Translations under genes and position numbers: made by a program
Notes under the pieces: generated by a model
Database searches by the model: none
Told to the model about the DNA's origin: nothing
What the model saw: the letters and a program-made list of their open reading frames with translations, nothing else
From: an uncultured Ruegeria sp.
GTDB lineage: Bacteria; Pseudomonadota; Alphaproteobacteria; Rhodobacterales; Rhodobacteraceae
Direction of reading: 5' to 3'
DNA: 64,000 bases
Assembly (NCBI RefSeq): GCF_947500045.1
Contig: NZ_CANMQQ010000012.1
Coordinates: forward strand, 94,476 to 158,475
In this document: positions 35,175 to 47,262 of the stretch, piece after piece
How positions within the stretch are numbered: position 1 is the first letter of the stretch
Layout: each line of letters starts with the position of its first letter

Positions 35175-37082
35175 ATGGGAAAAGTAATCGGGATTGACCT
35201 CGGGACCACAAACTCTTGTGTGGCCATCATGGACGGCTCGCAGCCGAAGGTCATCGAAAACGCCGAAGGGGCGCGGACCACGCCCTCGATCGTCGCCTTC
35301 ACCGAAGATGAGCGACTGGTCGGTCAGCCTGCAAAACGTCAGGCGGTCACCAACCCCGACAACACGATTTTTGGCGTAAAACGCCTGATCGGTCGTCGTG
35401 TGGATGATGCAGAAGTCGAAAAAGACAAGAAAATGGTGCCTTACGCCATCGTTGATGGCGGCAATGGCGACGCGTGGGTTGAGGCCCGCGGTGAGAAGTA
35501 CTCCCCAAGCCAGATCTCGGCCTTCACTCTGGGCAAGATGAAAGAGACGGCTGAAAGCTATCTGGGTGAGGAAGTCACACAAGCGGTCATTACTGTTCCG
35601 GCATACTTCAACGACGCGCAGCGTCAGGCCACCAAAGACGCAGGCAAGATTGCCGGTCTGGAAGTGCTGCGGATCATCAACGAACCGACAGCGGCTGCGT
35701 TGGCCTATGGTCTGGACAAAGAAGAAACCCAAACCATCGCGGTCTATGACCTTGGTGGCGGTACCTTCGACGTGACCATTCTTGAAATCGACGACGGTCT
35801 GTTCGAGGTCAAATCGACCAATGGTGACACCTTCCTGGGTGGTGAAGACTTTGACATGCGCATCGTCAACTACCTGGCCGATGAGTTCAAAAAGGAACAC
35901 GGCGTTGATCTGTCTGCCGACAAGATGGCGCTGCAGCGTCTGAAAGAAGCCGCTGAAAAAGCCAAGATTGAACTGTCTTCGACTTCGCAGACCGAGATCA
36001 ACCAGCCGTTCATCTCGATGGGTGCAAACGGTCAGCCGCTGCACATGGTCATGAAACTGACCCGGGCCAAGCTGGAATCGCTGGTTGGCGACCTGATCAA
36101 AAAGTCGATGAAGCCTTGTCAGGCTGCTCTGAAAGACGCGGGCCTGTCGGCCGGTGACATTGACGAGGTTGTTCTGGTCGGTGGTATGACCCGGATGCCG
36201 AAAGTCATCGAAGAGGTCACCAAATTTTTCGGCAAAGAGCCGCACAAGGGTGTGAACCCTGACGAAGTTGTTGCCATGGGCGCTGCCATTCAGGCCGGTG
36301 TTTTGCAGGGCGATGTCAAAGACGTGGTTCTGCTGGACGTGACCCCGCTCAGCCTGGGAATCGAAACTCTGGGTGGCGTGTTCACCCGCCTGATCGACCG
36401 CAACACCACGATCCCGACCAAGAAGTCTCAGGTTTTCTCGACAGCCGAAGACAACCAGAATGCCGTGACCATCCGCTGTTTCCAGGGTGAGCGCGAAATG
36501 GCTGCGGACAACAAGATTCTGGGTCAGTTCAACCTCGAAGAAATCCCGCCCGCACCGCGTGGCATGCCTCAGATCGAGGTGACTTTTGACATCGATGCCA
36601 ACGGCATTGTCTCGGTTTCGGCCAAGGACAAAGGCACCGGCAAAGAGCAGAAGATCACCATCCAGGCATCGGGTGGCCTGTCGGATGAAGATATCGACAA
36701 GATGGTCAAGGACGCCGAGGACAACGCCGAGGCGGACAAGGAACGCCGCGAGCTGATCGAGGCGAAGAACCAGGCGGAAAGCCTGATCCACTCGACCGAG
36801 AAGTCCGTCGAAGAGCATTCGGACAAAGTCGATCCGACGACCGTCGAAGCCATCGAGCTGGCCATCGCCGCGCTCAAGGACGAGCTGGAAACCGAGAACG
36901 CCGACAAGATCAAGTCGGGCATCCAGAACGTGACCGAAGCGGCCATGAAGCTGGGCGAAGCCATCTACAAGGCGCAGGCCGAAGAAGGTGATGACGAACC
37001 AGCAGCGGCCGACCAAGCGCCGGGCGAGGACGACATTGTCGACGCCGAGTTCGAAGATCTGGACGACGAAAAGCGTAACTAA
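35175..37082 (+). CDS. dnaK: Hsp70 chaperone DnaK
   Basis: DnaK is the ATP-driven chaperone that folds and protects nascent and stressed proteins together with DnaJ and GrpE. Residues 1-385 form the actin-fold ATPase, with [13 protein letters not shown] at residues 5-17, [10 protein letters not shown] and the interdomain [14 protein letters not shown]. The peptide-binding domain and helical lid follow, ending in the acidic tail [21 protein letters not shown] 35175 is preceded by AAGGGA; a longer in-frame extension upstream is not DnaK-like. Length is 635 aa. dnaJ follows after a strong hairpin. Confidence 0.98.
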   Translation: MGKVIGIDLGTTNSCVAIMDGSQPKVIENAEGARTTPSIVAFTEDERLVGQPAKRQAVTNPDNTIFGVKRLIGRRVDDAEVEKDKKMVPYAIVDGGNGDAWVEARGEKYSPSQISAFTLGKMKETAESYLGEEVTQAVITVPAYFNDAQRQATKDAGKIAGLEVLRIINEPTAAALAYGLDKEETQTIAVYDLGGGTFDVTILEIDDGLFEVKSTNGDTFLGGEDFDMRIVNYLADEFKKEHGVDLSADKMALQRLKEAAEKAKIELSSTSQTEINQPFISMGANGQPLHMVMKLTRAKLESLVGDLIKKSMKPCQAALKDAGLSAGDIDEVVLVGGMTRMPKVIEEVTKFFGKEPHKGVNPDEVVAMGAAIQAGVLQGDVKDVVLLDVTPLSLGIETLGGVFTRLIDRNTTIPTKKSQVFSTAEDNQNAVTIRCFQGEREMAADNKILGQFNLEEIPPAPRGMPQIEVTFDIDANGIVSVSAKDKGTGKEQKITIQASGGLSDEDIDKMVKDAEDNAEADKERRELIEAKNQAESLIHSTEKSVEEHSDKVDPTTVEAIELAIAALKDELETENADKIKSGIQNVTEAAMKLGEAIYKAQAEEGDDEPAAADQAPGEDDIVDAEFEDLDDEKRN

Positions 37083-37099
37083 CGGGAAACCGGGCCAAT

Positions 37100-37130
37100 T
37101 TGGGCCGGTCCGGTTGCCGGGCCGGCCCAA
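37100..37130 (+). promoter_or_regulatory. Strong 14 bp hairpin between dnaK and dnaJ
   Basis: TTGGGCCGGTCCGG and CCGGGCCGGCCCAA pair over 14 bp with one G-U pair around a TTG loop. No T-run follows. It probably ends part of the transcripts or protects the dnaK 3' end, lowering dnaJ relative to dnaK. Confidence 0.7.
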
Positions 37131-37156
37131 TTACGTTGAGGCAGAAGGAAATACTG

Positions 37157-38308
37157 ATGTCCAAACGCGACTATTACGAAGTGCTCGGCGTGTCCAAGGG
37201 CGCTTCGGCGGATGAGATCAAGAAAGGCTTTCGCAAGAAAGCCAAGGAAGTGCATCCGGATCGCAACAAGGACAACCCAGACGCCGAGGCGCAGTTCAAA
37301 GAGGCCAACGAGGCCTATGATGTGCTGCGCGACGCCGAGAAAAAGGCCGCCTACGACCGCTTTGGCCACGCCGCGTTTGAAAACGGCATGGGCGGCGGAG
37401 GGCGTCCCGGCGGTGGCTTTGGCGGTCAGGGCGATTTCTCGAGCGCGTTTTCGGACGTATTTGACGATCTGTTCGGCGACTTCATGGGCGGTCAGCGTGG
37501 GGGCGGAGGACGCCGTGCCGCGCGCGGCTCTGACCTGCGTTATAACCTGCGGGTTTCTCTGGAAGAGGCCTATGCAGGTCTGCAAAAAACCATCAACGTG
37601 CCGACCGCCGTTGCCTGTTCTTCGTGCGAAGGCACTGGGGCTGAAGGTGGCGTCGAACCTACGGCCTGCCCCACCTGTTCCGGCATGGGCAAAGTTCGCG
37701 CGCAACAGGGCTTTTTTACGGTAGAGCGTACGTGCCCGACCTGTTCGGGATTGGGTCAGATCATCAAGAACCCCTGTAAATCCTGTCAGGGCGCGGGCCG
37801 CGTTGAAAAGGATCGCGCCCTTTCGGTCAACATCCCCGCCGGTGTCGAAACCGGTACGCGCATTCGCCTGGCTGGTGAAGGTGAAGCCGGGATGCGCGGT
37901 GGCCCTCCGGGCGATCTCTATATCTTTGTCGAGGTGTCCGAGCACAAACTGTTCGAACGCGACAGCGTGAACCTCTATTGCCGCGTGCCGGTCAGCATGG
38001 CCAAGGCCGCCTTGGGTGGTTCGATCGAAGTACCAACCATCGACGGTGGCCGTGGTCGTATTCAAATCCCTGCCGGCAGCCAGTCCGGTCGCCAGATGCG
38101 CCTGAGAGCCAAAGGCATGCCTGCCTTACGTGGCGGCGGTGTAGGGGACATGTTCATTGAACTGGCGGTGGAAACCCCGGTCAATCTGACCAGCCGACAG
38201 AAAGAGCTTTTGCGCGAGTTTGACGATCTGGGTGAAGATAATAATCACCCGGAATCAAAAAGCTTCTTTTCATCCGTCAAATCTTTTTGGGATGGTATGA
38301 AAGGCTGA
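37157..38308 (+). CDS. dnaJ: Hsp40 co-chaperone DnaJ
   Basis: DnaJ delivers unfolded proteins to DnaK and stimulates its ATPase. The class I layout is complete: J domain with the HPD motif (VHPDRN) near residues 32-37, a Gly/Phe-rich stretch, and four zinc-binding CxxCxGxG repeats ([32 protein letters not shown]). Two beta-sandwich substrate domains follow. ATG 37157 with AGAAGGAA gives 383 aa. It is downstream of dnaK behind a 14 bp hairpin. Confidence 0.98.
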   Translation: MSKRDYYEVLGVSKGASADEIKKGFRKKAKEVHPDRNKDNPDAEAQFKEANEAYDVLRDAEKKAAYDRFGHAAFENGMGGGGRPGGGFGGQGDFSSAFSDVFDDLFGDFMGGQRGGGGRRAARGSDLRYNLRVSLEEAYAGLQKTINVPTAVACSSCEGTGAEGGVEPTACPTCSGMGKVRAQQGFFTVERTCPTCSGLGQIIKNPCKSCQGAGRVEKDRALSVNIPAGVETGTRIRLAGEGEAGMRGGPPGDLYIFVEVSEHKLFERDSVNLYCRVPVSMAKAALGGSIEVPTIDGGRGRIQIPAGSQSGRQMRLRAKGMPALRGGGVGDMFIELAVETPVNLTSRQKELLREFDDLGEDNNHPESKSFFSSVKSFWDGMKG

Positions 38309-38322
38309 CCCGGTTCAGCAAG

Positions 38323-38384
38323 GAGGGCTCTGCCCCCGCCGCCCTTTGGGCGACTCCCCCGAGATATTTATGGCCAGATGAAGC
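38323..38384. repeat. Putative Rhodobacteraceae intergenic repeat/terminator element
   Basis: The 160 nt gap after dnaJ contains a GGGC-TCT-GCCC mini-hairpin and a CGCCC-TTT-GGGCG hairpin, then CCCCCGAGATATTTATGGCCAGATGAAG. From memory, this last sequence is a recurrent intergenic element in roseobacter genomes, often after operons. It may terminate dnaKJ transcription. Only one copy lies in this window, so its repetitive nature cannot be shown here. Confidence 0.45.
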
Positions 38385-38468
38385 GGGGGATCCGTGCGTT
38401 GCCGATCCAGCACGCCGGGATGAGGCGCGTTAACCTCTTGGAAACCGATTCTGCGTCAAGGTGAGCCC

Positions 38469-39224
38469 ATGACTCAGGACGCATTTGCCGAAGCCCCCAT
38501 GCTGTTCGATACGGACGAAGCTCCGGCGCAGCCGCTACCGAGTGGTCGGTTACCCTCCTACATCAAAGATCATCGCAAGCGGCTGCGCGAACGGTTCATG
38601 GCGGGCGGATCATCTGCGATGCCCGACTACGAATTATTGGAACTGGCGCTGTTCCGGTCGATCCCACGACAGGATGTGAAACCGCTGGCGCGCGCCTTGA
38701 TGGATGCATTTGGTGATTTTAATCGTGTCCTCACGGCGCCCGAGGAACGGTTGCGTCAAATCAAAGGTGTCGGGGATACCGTGATCACTGATCTGAAAAT
38801 TCTTGAGGCGTGTGCCCATCGGATGGCGCGCGCGCGTGTGATGCAGCGGCATGTGATTTCGGGCTGGGATGCGCTGTTGGATTATTGTCATACGACGATG
38901 GCCCATCGCGAGACCGAGCAATTCCGGGTATTCTATCTGGACCGCAAGAACGTTCTGATCGCGGATGAGGAACAGGCCAAAGGCACCGTGGATCATGTCC
39001 CTGTGTATCCACGAGAGGTTGCCAAACGGGCGCTGGAGCTCAATGCATCGGCCATGATTCTGGTACACAATCATCCGTCTGGCGATCCGACGCCTTCGCA
39101 ATCTGACATCGATATGACCAACCGGATTCAGGATGCATGTTCAGCGCTTGGGCTTACTCTGCATGATCACCTGATCATTGGTAAATCGACCGAGCTAAGC
39201 TTTCGGTCTCAGGGGTATTTGTGA
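38469..39224 (+). CDS. radC: RadC-family JAB/MPN domain protein
   Basis: RadC-type proteins have a helix-hairpin-helix region and a JAMM-like metal-binding domain; despite the name, their role in DNA repair is not established. The metal motif HNHPSGDPTPSQSD is near residues 196-209, and the helix-hairpin-helix segment IKGVGDTVITDLK is near 98-110. Length is 251 aa. It ends 3 nt from the convergent PstS-OmpA gene. Its own promoter should lie in the 160 nt gap behind dnaJ. Confidence 0.92.
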   Translation: MTQDAFAEAPMLFDTDEAPAQPLPSGRLPSYIKDHRKRLRERFMAGGSSAMPDYELLELALFRSIPRQDVKPLARALMDAFGDFNRVLTAPEERLRQIKGVGDTVITDLKILEACAHRMARARVMQRHVISGWDALLDYCHTTMAHRETEQFRVFYLDRKNVLIADEEQAKGTVDHVPVYPREVAKRALELNASAMILVHNHPSGDPTPSQSDIDMTNRIQDACSALGLTLHDHLIIGKSTELSFRSQGYL

Positions 39225-39227
39225 GGG

Positions 39228-40784
39228 TTATCGGACCCAGACCTCGACGCGGCGGTTCACTTTTCGGCCCCATTCAGTGTCATCGCACGCCATTGGCATG
39301 GCCTCGCCAAAGCCCTCAACCGTGATCTCGACGCTGTCAGGGATGCTTGTTTCGATCGCCGCCAGCACCGCATTGCGTACGGTTTTGGCACGCTGCAGGG
39401 CGATACGCGTATTGGTGGCGGCGGCCCCTTCCCCATCGCTGAACCCAACAAAGGTCAGTTGACGCGCATTCAGCGTTCCGCTTTCAAGTGCCTGTGCCAG
39501 TTGCAGAATGTTTGAGCGGGACTGGGCGTCGGGCCGCGACGAACCGGGTTCGAATCGGACGGACAATGATAAACGGGACAGCGGCCTGAGGGTTTCAATC
39601 ATGCGCTGCAATTCGTCCAAACCAACTTCGGTTCCGCCCGTTCTGATGGCGTTGGCCAGCCTATCGCCTTGAAGACCAATCGCGATAGTTTCTGGCGATT
39701 GATCGACAAACCCGGCTTGCCGTATGACCATCTGCGCCGCACCACTTTGGGTGAAGGCCAGAAACTGTCTAGCAACTCGGGGCAATCGTCTCTGCGGCAG
39801 ATAGATAAACATCGGAGAAGTCAGCGGGTAATCTTCGGTCTTAACCGATTGTCGGGTGGCGGACAGGGCGTGACCGCAACCACCGGTCAGCGGCAGGGTA
39901 CGCGCAGCGCCAGTTTCGGAAAGGCTTGCGATCCCAATACCGAAGGGATCATTCGAGACCACGCGCACCAGATCGCTATTTCGTTCATGGCGCCGGGCGT
40001 CGGCAGAGATTACCGCGTCAACCGGAGCCAGCAACAGATCTTCGACTGCTTGTGCCAAGCCTGATCCTGCCCGGGGCAAGTGCAGCGAGATCGGTGCGTC
40101 AGGACCGCCGAGTTCGGACCAGTTTGTAATTTCGGCTGCAAAGATCATCGCGAGATCGGCGGGGGATATCTGGCGCACCGGATTGTCAGCCGACACAATC
40201 GGAACCATTGCATCCAGCGCCAGAACACGTGATCGGCGCGCCTGCGTCAGATCTCCCAATCCGGCGTTGCGGGTCAGTTCCAGTTCTTTGGGCCGAACCT
40301 CGCGCTGTGCAAGCACAATATCCGCGTTGTTATTTGCCAGATCGGAAAAGCCCTGAGAGGTGTCGGTCGCGCGAAACGTCAACCGGGCCAAAGGTGCTTG
40401 GCGGTCAGGATGGTGCAGAACATATACCTGCAGCGCATCGGCGGTTTCCAAATGGGATACCGTCAGCCCTTCGTGTCTTGCAAAGCCTTGGGCAAGTGCG
40501 GGCAGCAGCGTTTCGGCCATGACGGATGAACCTGAAAAGCGAACCTCGGCTACGAAATCGGTCAGATTGGGGCAGGCGGGACCGTCGCAGGTGACGCCCG
40601 AACCATCGACCGTCAGTTCGCCAAATTGCGTTTCGACCCGGTAGAATTCACCGTCATACCCTAGCAAAGTACCGACCACTTCGACCTCGCCATCATGTGA
40701 GGTCAAAGTGATGTCTTGTGCGCGGGCGCCCTGTACCAAAGACAGGGTAAGAAGCGCGGCCAACACCGCACGAGGAATTTTCAT
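39228..40784 (-). CDS. PstS-like substrate-binding domain fused to an OmpA peptidoglycan-binding domain
   Basis: This exported 518 aa protein has a signal peptide (LAALLTLSLVQGARA-Q). A short beta domain (residues 25-80) precedes a phosphate-binding-protein-like domain (VRFSGSSVMAETLLPAL near 80 to about 375), and an OmpA C-terminal domain follows (LSVRFEPGSSRPD, FSDGEGAAATNTRIALQRAKTVRNAV, GFGEAMPMACDDTEWGRKVNRRVEVWV). The last domain should bind peptidoglycan. No pst transport genes are nearby, so a cell-wall-tethered sensor or scavenger is more likely than a transport subunit. It follows the secA-side gene on the minus strand, with a 25 nt gap. Confidence 0.87.
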   Translation of the reverse strand: MKIPRAVLAALLTLSLVQGARAQDITLTSHDGEVEVVGTLLGYDGEFYRVETQFGELTVDGSGVTCDGPACPNLTDFVAEVRFSGSSVMAETLLPALAQGFARHEGLTVSHLETADALQVYVLHHPDRQAPLARLTFRATDTSQGFSDLANNNADIVLAQREVRPKELELTRNAGLGDLTQARRSRVLALDAMVPIVSADNPVRQISPADLAMIFAAEITNWSELGGPDAPISLHLPRAGSGLAQAVEDLLLAPVDAVISADARRHERNSDLVRVVSNDPFGIGIASLSETGAARTLPLTGGCGHALSATRQSVKTEDYPLTSPMFIYLPQRRLPRVARQFLAFTQSGAAQMVIRQAGFVDQSPETIAIGLQGDRLANAIRTGGTEVGLDELQRMIETLRPLSRLSLSVRFEPGSSRPDAQSRSNILQLAQALESGTLNARQLTFVGFSDGEGAAATNTRIALQRAKTVRNAVLAAIETSIPDSVEITVEGFGEAMPMACDDTEWGRKVNRRVEVWVR

Positions 40785-40809
40785 TGTGGACCGTTGAACT
40801 GCCTGCTGC

Positions 40810-41730
40810 CTATTTTGCAGCGATTGTCAGGTCTGAGAACAGATTATTCAACACCAGAAAGTCGCCAACCCCGGCACAGTCGGGCATGTCCAGCGTCAGA
40901 TCACGAGACCGCAGACGCTGATCCGTGCGCCATTCCAGCGATTGTACGTTCAGCGCTTTGTTGCAATTGGCGTCAGTGACCTCGGTTTCGACCGACAGCG
41001 TGATGGTTCCGTCTTTGGTCGCGGATTGAATAGGGAAGGAATAAACCTCGATGTTGCGCGCAGCGTCAGAACCACCCTGACCCAGATGGATCACCGAGCC
41101 CGCACCACCAGCATCGGACCCAGACCACACATGGCCTTCTTCCCCGTAACCCGCGCCGAATTCCAGCGCATGCAGTTGCAGATCTGTTTCGCCCTGCCAT
41201 TGCAACGCGATCCGGTTGAAATTGTTGATTTCGGGCACATGCGTCGTTGCAACCGTGCCTTTGTCGTCGGGCAGCGAGATCAGAAAAATCGCGTATTCTG
41301 ACAATGCCGGTACAGTCAGATTCAAATTGCCAAGCGCGTCGGTTTTGGTGCTAAAGACCAGTCCGTTATGATGAACATCGATGGTTTCGTTCGCGTGACA
41401 CGGTGCCTTCACCCGCAACCGCGCATTCGCGCCGGGCACGGCCATGGCACGTGCAGTCAGGCCACAGGTTGACGGCAACCGGCTTTGTTCCGGGGTCGGC
41501 AACGTGGATTTGGGTAACACCTTGCGGCGTGGCTCTGTCGGAGAAGAAGAGGTCAGCACAACACTTTCGAGCCCGGCCAGGTCAGAATCCTGATCCGAGA
41601 TCGACGCGATGCGTTCACCACTTGGCTCGGCACCGGCTTGGTGCGCCGATCCGTTCTGCATCAAATATCCGATAGCCAGAGCGCACACAACGGTACCGCC
41701 CGTGGTCACGTAGTTCTTTATTACAAACAA
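40810..41730 (-). CDS. Exported protein of unknown function downstream of secA
   Basis: The 306 aa protein has one N-terminal hydrophobic segment (TGGTVVCALAIGYLM, residues 10-24) that could be a signal anchor. A low-complexity Ser/Pro/Thr stretch runs to residue 85, followed by a beta-rich domain with four well-spaced cysteines (near 89, 111, 256 and 285) suitable for periplasmic disulfides. I recognise no catalytic motif. Roseobacter homologues are, as I recall, labelled translocase because they adjoin secA. The start is TTG 41730, 5 nt after GGGGAGG. It lies 102 nt after secA on the same strand. Confidence 0.72.
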   Translation of the reverse strand: MFVIKNYVTTGGTVVCALAIGYLMQNGSAHQAGAEPSGERIASISDQDSDLAGLESVVLTSSSPTEPRRKVLPKSTLPTPEQSRLPSTCGLTARAMAVPGANARLRVKAPCHANETIDVHHNGLVFSTKTDALGNLNLTVPALSEYAIFLISLPDDKGTVATTHVPEINNFNRIALQWQGETDLQLHALEFGAGYGEEGHVWSGSDAGGAGSVIHLGQGGSDAARNIEVYSFPIQSATKDGTITLSVETEVTDANCNKALNVQSLEWRTDQRLRSRDLTLDMPDCAGVGDFLVLNNLFSDLTIAAK

Positions 41731-41832
41731 GACACCCTCCCCAGTTGAAGGAGCGAGTCGTAACCTGCCGCTGAAACACGGCCAATATGTGGCCGTGAGG
41801 CGGACTCATTGTGTCGGAAAGGTGGGGTGACG

Positions 41833-44550
<2,718 letters not shown>

Positions 44551-44659
44551 GTTCACTCCAGCGGATCTGTTCTTGTCTTGGTTTTGACAGGCTTGCCCAC
44601 CTTGCGCGCAACCCATAGATACGGGGGGTGAAAGGCGGCCCTGTCCAAGGCTTCAAAGC

Positions 44660-44688
44660 GATGTAAGCGGCAGGTTCTGAAGTGTCAA
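44660..44688 (-). promoter_or_regulatory. Probable secA promoter
   Basis: On the minus strand a perfect -35 TTGACA (44688-44683) and TACATC (44665-44660) are 17 nt apart, about 110 nt upstream of the secA start. It lies in the divergent gap shared with the parvulin gene. Confidence 0.6.
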
Positions 44689-44726
44689 CGCTGCGCCCTG
44701 TCGCGGCAAAGAAATAGGATGATTCC

Positions 44727-45575
44727 ATGCCCAAAGGCCTCACTTTTCTGCCATCGCTGGCCCTGACTGCTATGATGGCACTACCGTTGGCCGCTCAGGA
44801 CGCTCCGAATGCAAGCACCGTTGTCGCCCGTGTGAACGGTGATGAGATCACATTGGGTCACGTCATCGCCACAGCGTCAGCCCTGCCTGCGCAGTATCAG
44901 CAGCTGGAAGATGACGTGCTGTATGATTTCATCCTCGAACAACTGGTCCAGCAGCATCTGTTGGGTCAGCAGCAGGACGCACTGAACCCGCTGAACGCAT
45001 TGCGCCTGGAAAACGAAACCCGTTCCCTTCGCGCCGTGCAGACGGTTGATGCGATCACCGCGGCCGAAGTCACGGACGAAGCCATCCAGGCCGCCTATGA
45101 CGCGCAATTCGCCGAGTTCGAAGGCGAAGACGAATTCAACGCCAGCCACATCCTGGTCGAAAGCGAAGATGAAGCCAAAGCCATCAAAGCCCAATTGGAT
45201 GATGGTGCGAATTTTGCCGAACTGGCGAAAGAGAATTCCACTGGCCCCTCAGGACCCAACGGCGGCGCGCTGGGCTGGTTCGGCAAAGGCCAGATGGTGC
45301 CCGAGTTTGAGGACGCAGTGCTTGGCCTCGAAAAAGGTCAGATTTCCGAGCCGGTGCAAACCCAGTTTGGCTGGCACCTGGTCTCGCTGAACGACAAGCG
45401 CAAAACGCAAGCCCCCGAGCTGGATGTGGTGCGTGAGGAACTGGCCCAGACCATCCGCCAGGAAGCAATTCAGACAAAAGTCGACGAACTGACCCAGCAG
45501 GCGACGATCGAACGCCCCACGCTTGAGGGTGCTGGCCCCGAGATTATGCGTCAGATCGACTTGCTGCAGGAGTAA
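44727..45575 (+). CDS. Parvulin-type peptidyl-prolyl cis-trans isomerase, periplasmic
   Basis: This folding catalyst isomerises Xaa-Pro bonds in exported proteins. Residues 1-23 form a signal peptide (LALTAMMALPLAA-Q), residues 30-125 are an N-terminal chaperone-like helical domain, and the parvulin core runs from FNASHILVESEDEA through GGALGWFGKGQMVPEFE to QTQFGWHLVSL. Length is 282 aa. It is divergent from secA and only 5 nt upstream of argJ. That odd pairing may reflect promoter sharing more than shared function. Confidence 0.92.
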   Translation: MPKGLTFLPSLALTAMMALPLAAQDAPNASTVVARVNGDEITLGHVIATASALPAQYQQLEDDVLYDFILEQLVQQHLLGQQQDALNPLNALRLENETRSLRAVQTVDAITAAEVTDEAIQAAYDAQFAEFEGEDEFNASHILVESEDEAKAIKAQLDDGANFAELAKENSTGPSGPNGGALGWFGKGQMVPEFEDAVLGLEKGQISEPVQTQFGWHLVSLNDKRKTQAPELDVVREELAQTIRQEAIQTKVDELTQQATIERPTLEGAGPEIMRQIDLLQE

Positions 45576-45580
45576 CGCTT

Positions 45581-46807
45581 GTGGCGACGATCACCAAGGT
45601 TTCACCACTGGCGCCGGCGGCGTTCCCCGATTTGCCCGCAATCGATGGCGTGCGTTTCGCCACTGTCGAGGCCGGGGTGCGCTATCAGGGGCGCACCGAT
45701 GTGATGTTGGCAGTATTGGATCCGGGCACCTCAGTGGCCGGGGTCTTTACCCGCTCTGCTACCCGTGCGGCCCCCGTTCTGGACTGTCAGGACAAGATCG
45801 GCGGACCTTCTGACGGACCGGCGGCGATCCTTGTGAACTCGGGTAACGCCAACGCTTTTACGGGCCATTATGGTCAAACCTCGGTGGCCGAAGTGACACA
45901 AGCCGTCGCCAAAGCCACTGGCGTCTCGGTCGAACGTGTTTTTACCTCCTCGACGGGGGTAATTGGTGAACCGCTGCCCCATGACCGCATCGTGGCGCAG
46001 CTTGAGACCTTGAAATCCGGCCTCAGCCGCCACGCCATTGAAGACGCGGCGCGGGCGATTATGACCACGGACACCTTTCCTAAAGGTGCCTCTGCTCAGG
46101 TTGAGATTGACGGCAAAACAGTCTCTATTTCTGGGATTGCGAAAGGGTCCGGCATGATCGCACCAGATATGGCGACGATGCTGGTCTATGTCTTCACCGA
46201 TGCGCAGGTCGACCAAACTGCGCTTCAGGCGATGTTGGGTGTGCAGACCGATCGTACGTTCAACTGCATTACCGTCGACAGTGACACCTCGACCTCGGAT
46301 AGCCTGCTCTTGTGCGCGACCGGAGCTTCGGGTGTCGATGCCACAGGTAAAGCGGTGTTTGCCGAAGCCCTGGAAACGGTGATGCTGGACCTCGCGCAAC
46401 AAGTGGTGCGCGACGGTGAAGGGGCCACGAAATTCGTAGAAATTCGTGTGACCGGAGCCGCCACCGATGCTGACGCCAAGACCCACGGGCTGGCCATCGC
46501 CAATTCTCCGCTGGTTAAAACAGCGATTGCGGGTGAAGACCCGAACTGGGGCCGCATCGTGATGGCCATTGGTAAATCCGGCGCGGCTGCGGACCGCGAT
46601 CTGCTCAGCATCTCGTTCGGAGATATTTTGGTCGCTGAAAAAGGTTGGGTCAGCCCCGACTACCACGAGGAAGATGCAGCAACCTATATGAAAGGTCAGG
46701 ATTTGGTGATCGCCGTTGATCTGGGTCTGGGTGACGGAAAATCCACCGTTTGGACCTGCGATTTGACCCACGGCTATATCGAAATAAATGCGGACTATCG
46801 TTCGTGA
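45581..46807 (+). CDS. argJ: Bifunctional ornithine acetyltransferase / N-acetylglutamate synthase
   Basis: ArgJ moves the acetyl group from N-acetylornithine to glutamate, recycling it in arginine synthesis, and in the bifunctional form also makes acetylglutamate from acetyl-CoA. The precursor cleaves itself before the nucleophilic threonine in KGSGMIAPDMATMLVY near residue 190. The oxyanion segment FTSSTGVIGEPL and the EDPNWGRI motif are present. The start is GTG 45581 with AGGAG 8 nt upstream, giving 408 aa. Its stop overlaps the GTG of mutT. Confidence 0.96.
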   Translation: MATITKVSPLAPAAFPDLPAIDGVRFATVEAGVRYQGRTDVMLAVLDPGTSVAGVFTRSATRAAPVLDCQDKIGGPSDGPAAILVNSGNANAFTGHYGQTSVAEVTQAVAKATGVSVERVFTSSTGVIGEPLPHDRIVAQLETLKSGLSRHAIEDAARAIMTTDTFPKGASAQVEIDGKTVSISGIAKGSGMIAPDMATMLVYVFTDAQVDQTALQAMLGVQTDRTFNCITVDSDTSTSDSLLLCATGASGVDATGKAVFAEALETVMLDLAQQVVRDGEGATKFVEIRVTGAATDADAKTHGLAIANSPLVKTAIAGEDPNWGRIVMAIGKSGAAADRDLLSISFGDILVAEKGWVSPDYHEEDAATYMKGQDLVIAVDLGLGDGKSTVWTCDLTHGYIEINADYRS

Positions 46808-47202
46808 AGACCTTATTAGTGTCTGCTGTTGCCCTGATCGACATCGAGGGCCGGGTGCTGTTGGCCCAACGCCCCGAAGGTAAATCCATGGCTGGTCTTT
46901 GGGAATTCCCCGGCGGTAAGATCGAACCCGGTGAAACCCCCGAAGCCGCCCTGATCCGTGAATTGCACGAAGAGCTGGGCATTGACACCTGGGCCTCGTG
47001 CCTCGCCCCGCTGACCTTCGCCAGCCACAGCTATGATGATTTCCACCTGCTGATGCCGCTTTTTGCCTGCCGCAAATGGGAAGGTATTCCGCAGGCGAAA
47101 GAGGGTCAGGTCCTGAAATGGGTCCGCGCAAATGATCTGCGTAGCTATCCCATGCCAGCGGCCGACATACCGCTGATCCCGATCTTGAGGGATTGGCTAT
47201 AG
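46804..47202 (+). CDS. mutT: MutT-type 8-oxo-dGTP diphosphatase (Nudix)
   Basis: MutT removes 8-oxo-dGTP from the nucleotide pool and prevents A-T to C-G transversions. The Nudix box GGKIEPGETPEAALIRELHEELGI is complete near residues 36-59, and LLAQRPEGKSMAGLWEFPGG before it is the usual MutT lead-in. The start is GTG 46804, overlapping the argJ stop (GTGA), for 132 aa. A seven-T run 18 nt after the stop may help transcript release, although its hairpin is poor. Confidence 0.9.
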   Translation: MKTLLVSAVALIDIEGRVLLAQRPEGKSMAGLWEFPGGKIEPGETPEAALIRELHEELGIDTWASCLAPLTFASHSYDDFHLLMPLFACRKWEGIPQAKEGQVLKWVRANDLRSYPMPAADIPLIPILRDWL

Positions 47203-47262
47203 CTGCAGGAATCGCGCTGTTTTTTTAACTGGTTCTAAGGGCAGACCTGTTGTGCAAAATGC

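Noticed and set aside
35103..37130. 675-codon open frame on the minus strand across dnaK
   Set aside because: It mirrors the strong codon bias of dnaK, has no ribosome site and its translation is low in recognisable motifs. It is a shadow of dnaK.
45731..47131. 466-codon antisense frame across argJ and mutT
   Set aside because: It crosses two well-supported genes and encodes Arg/His-rich sequence typical of a GC-rich antisense frame.
47203..47262. Terminator after mutT at the seven-T run (47220-47226)
   Set aside because: The T-run is good, but the preceding bases give no stem longer than about 3-4 bp, so I do not list it as a feature.
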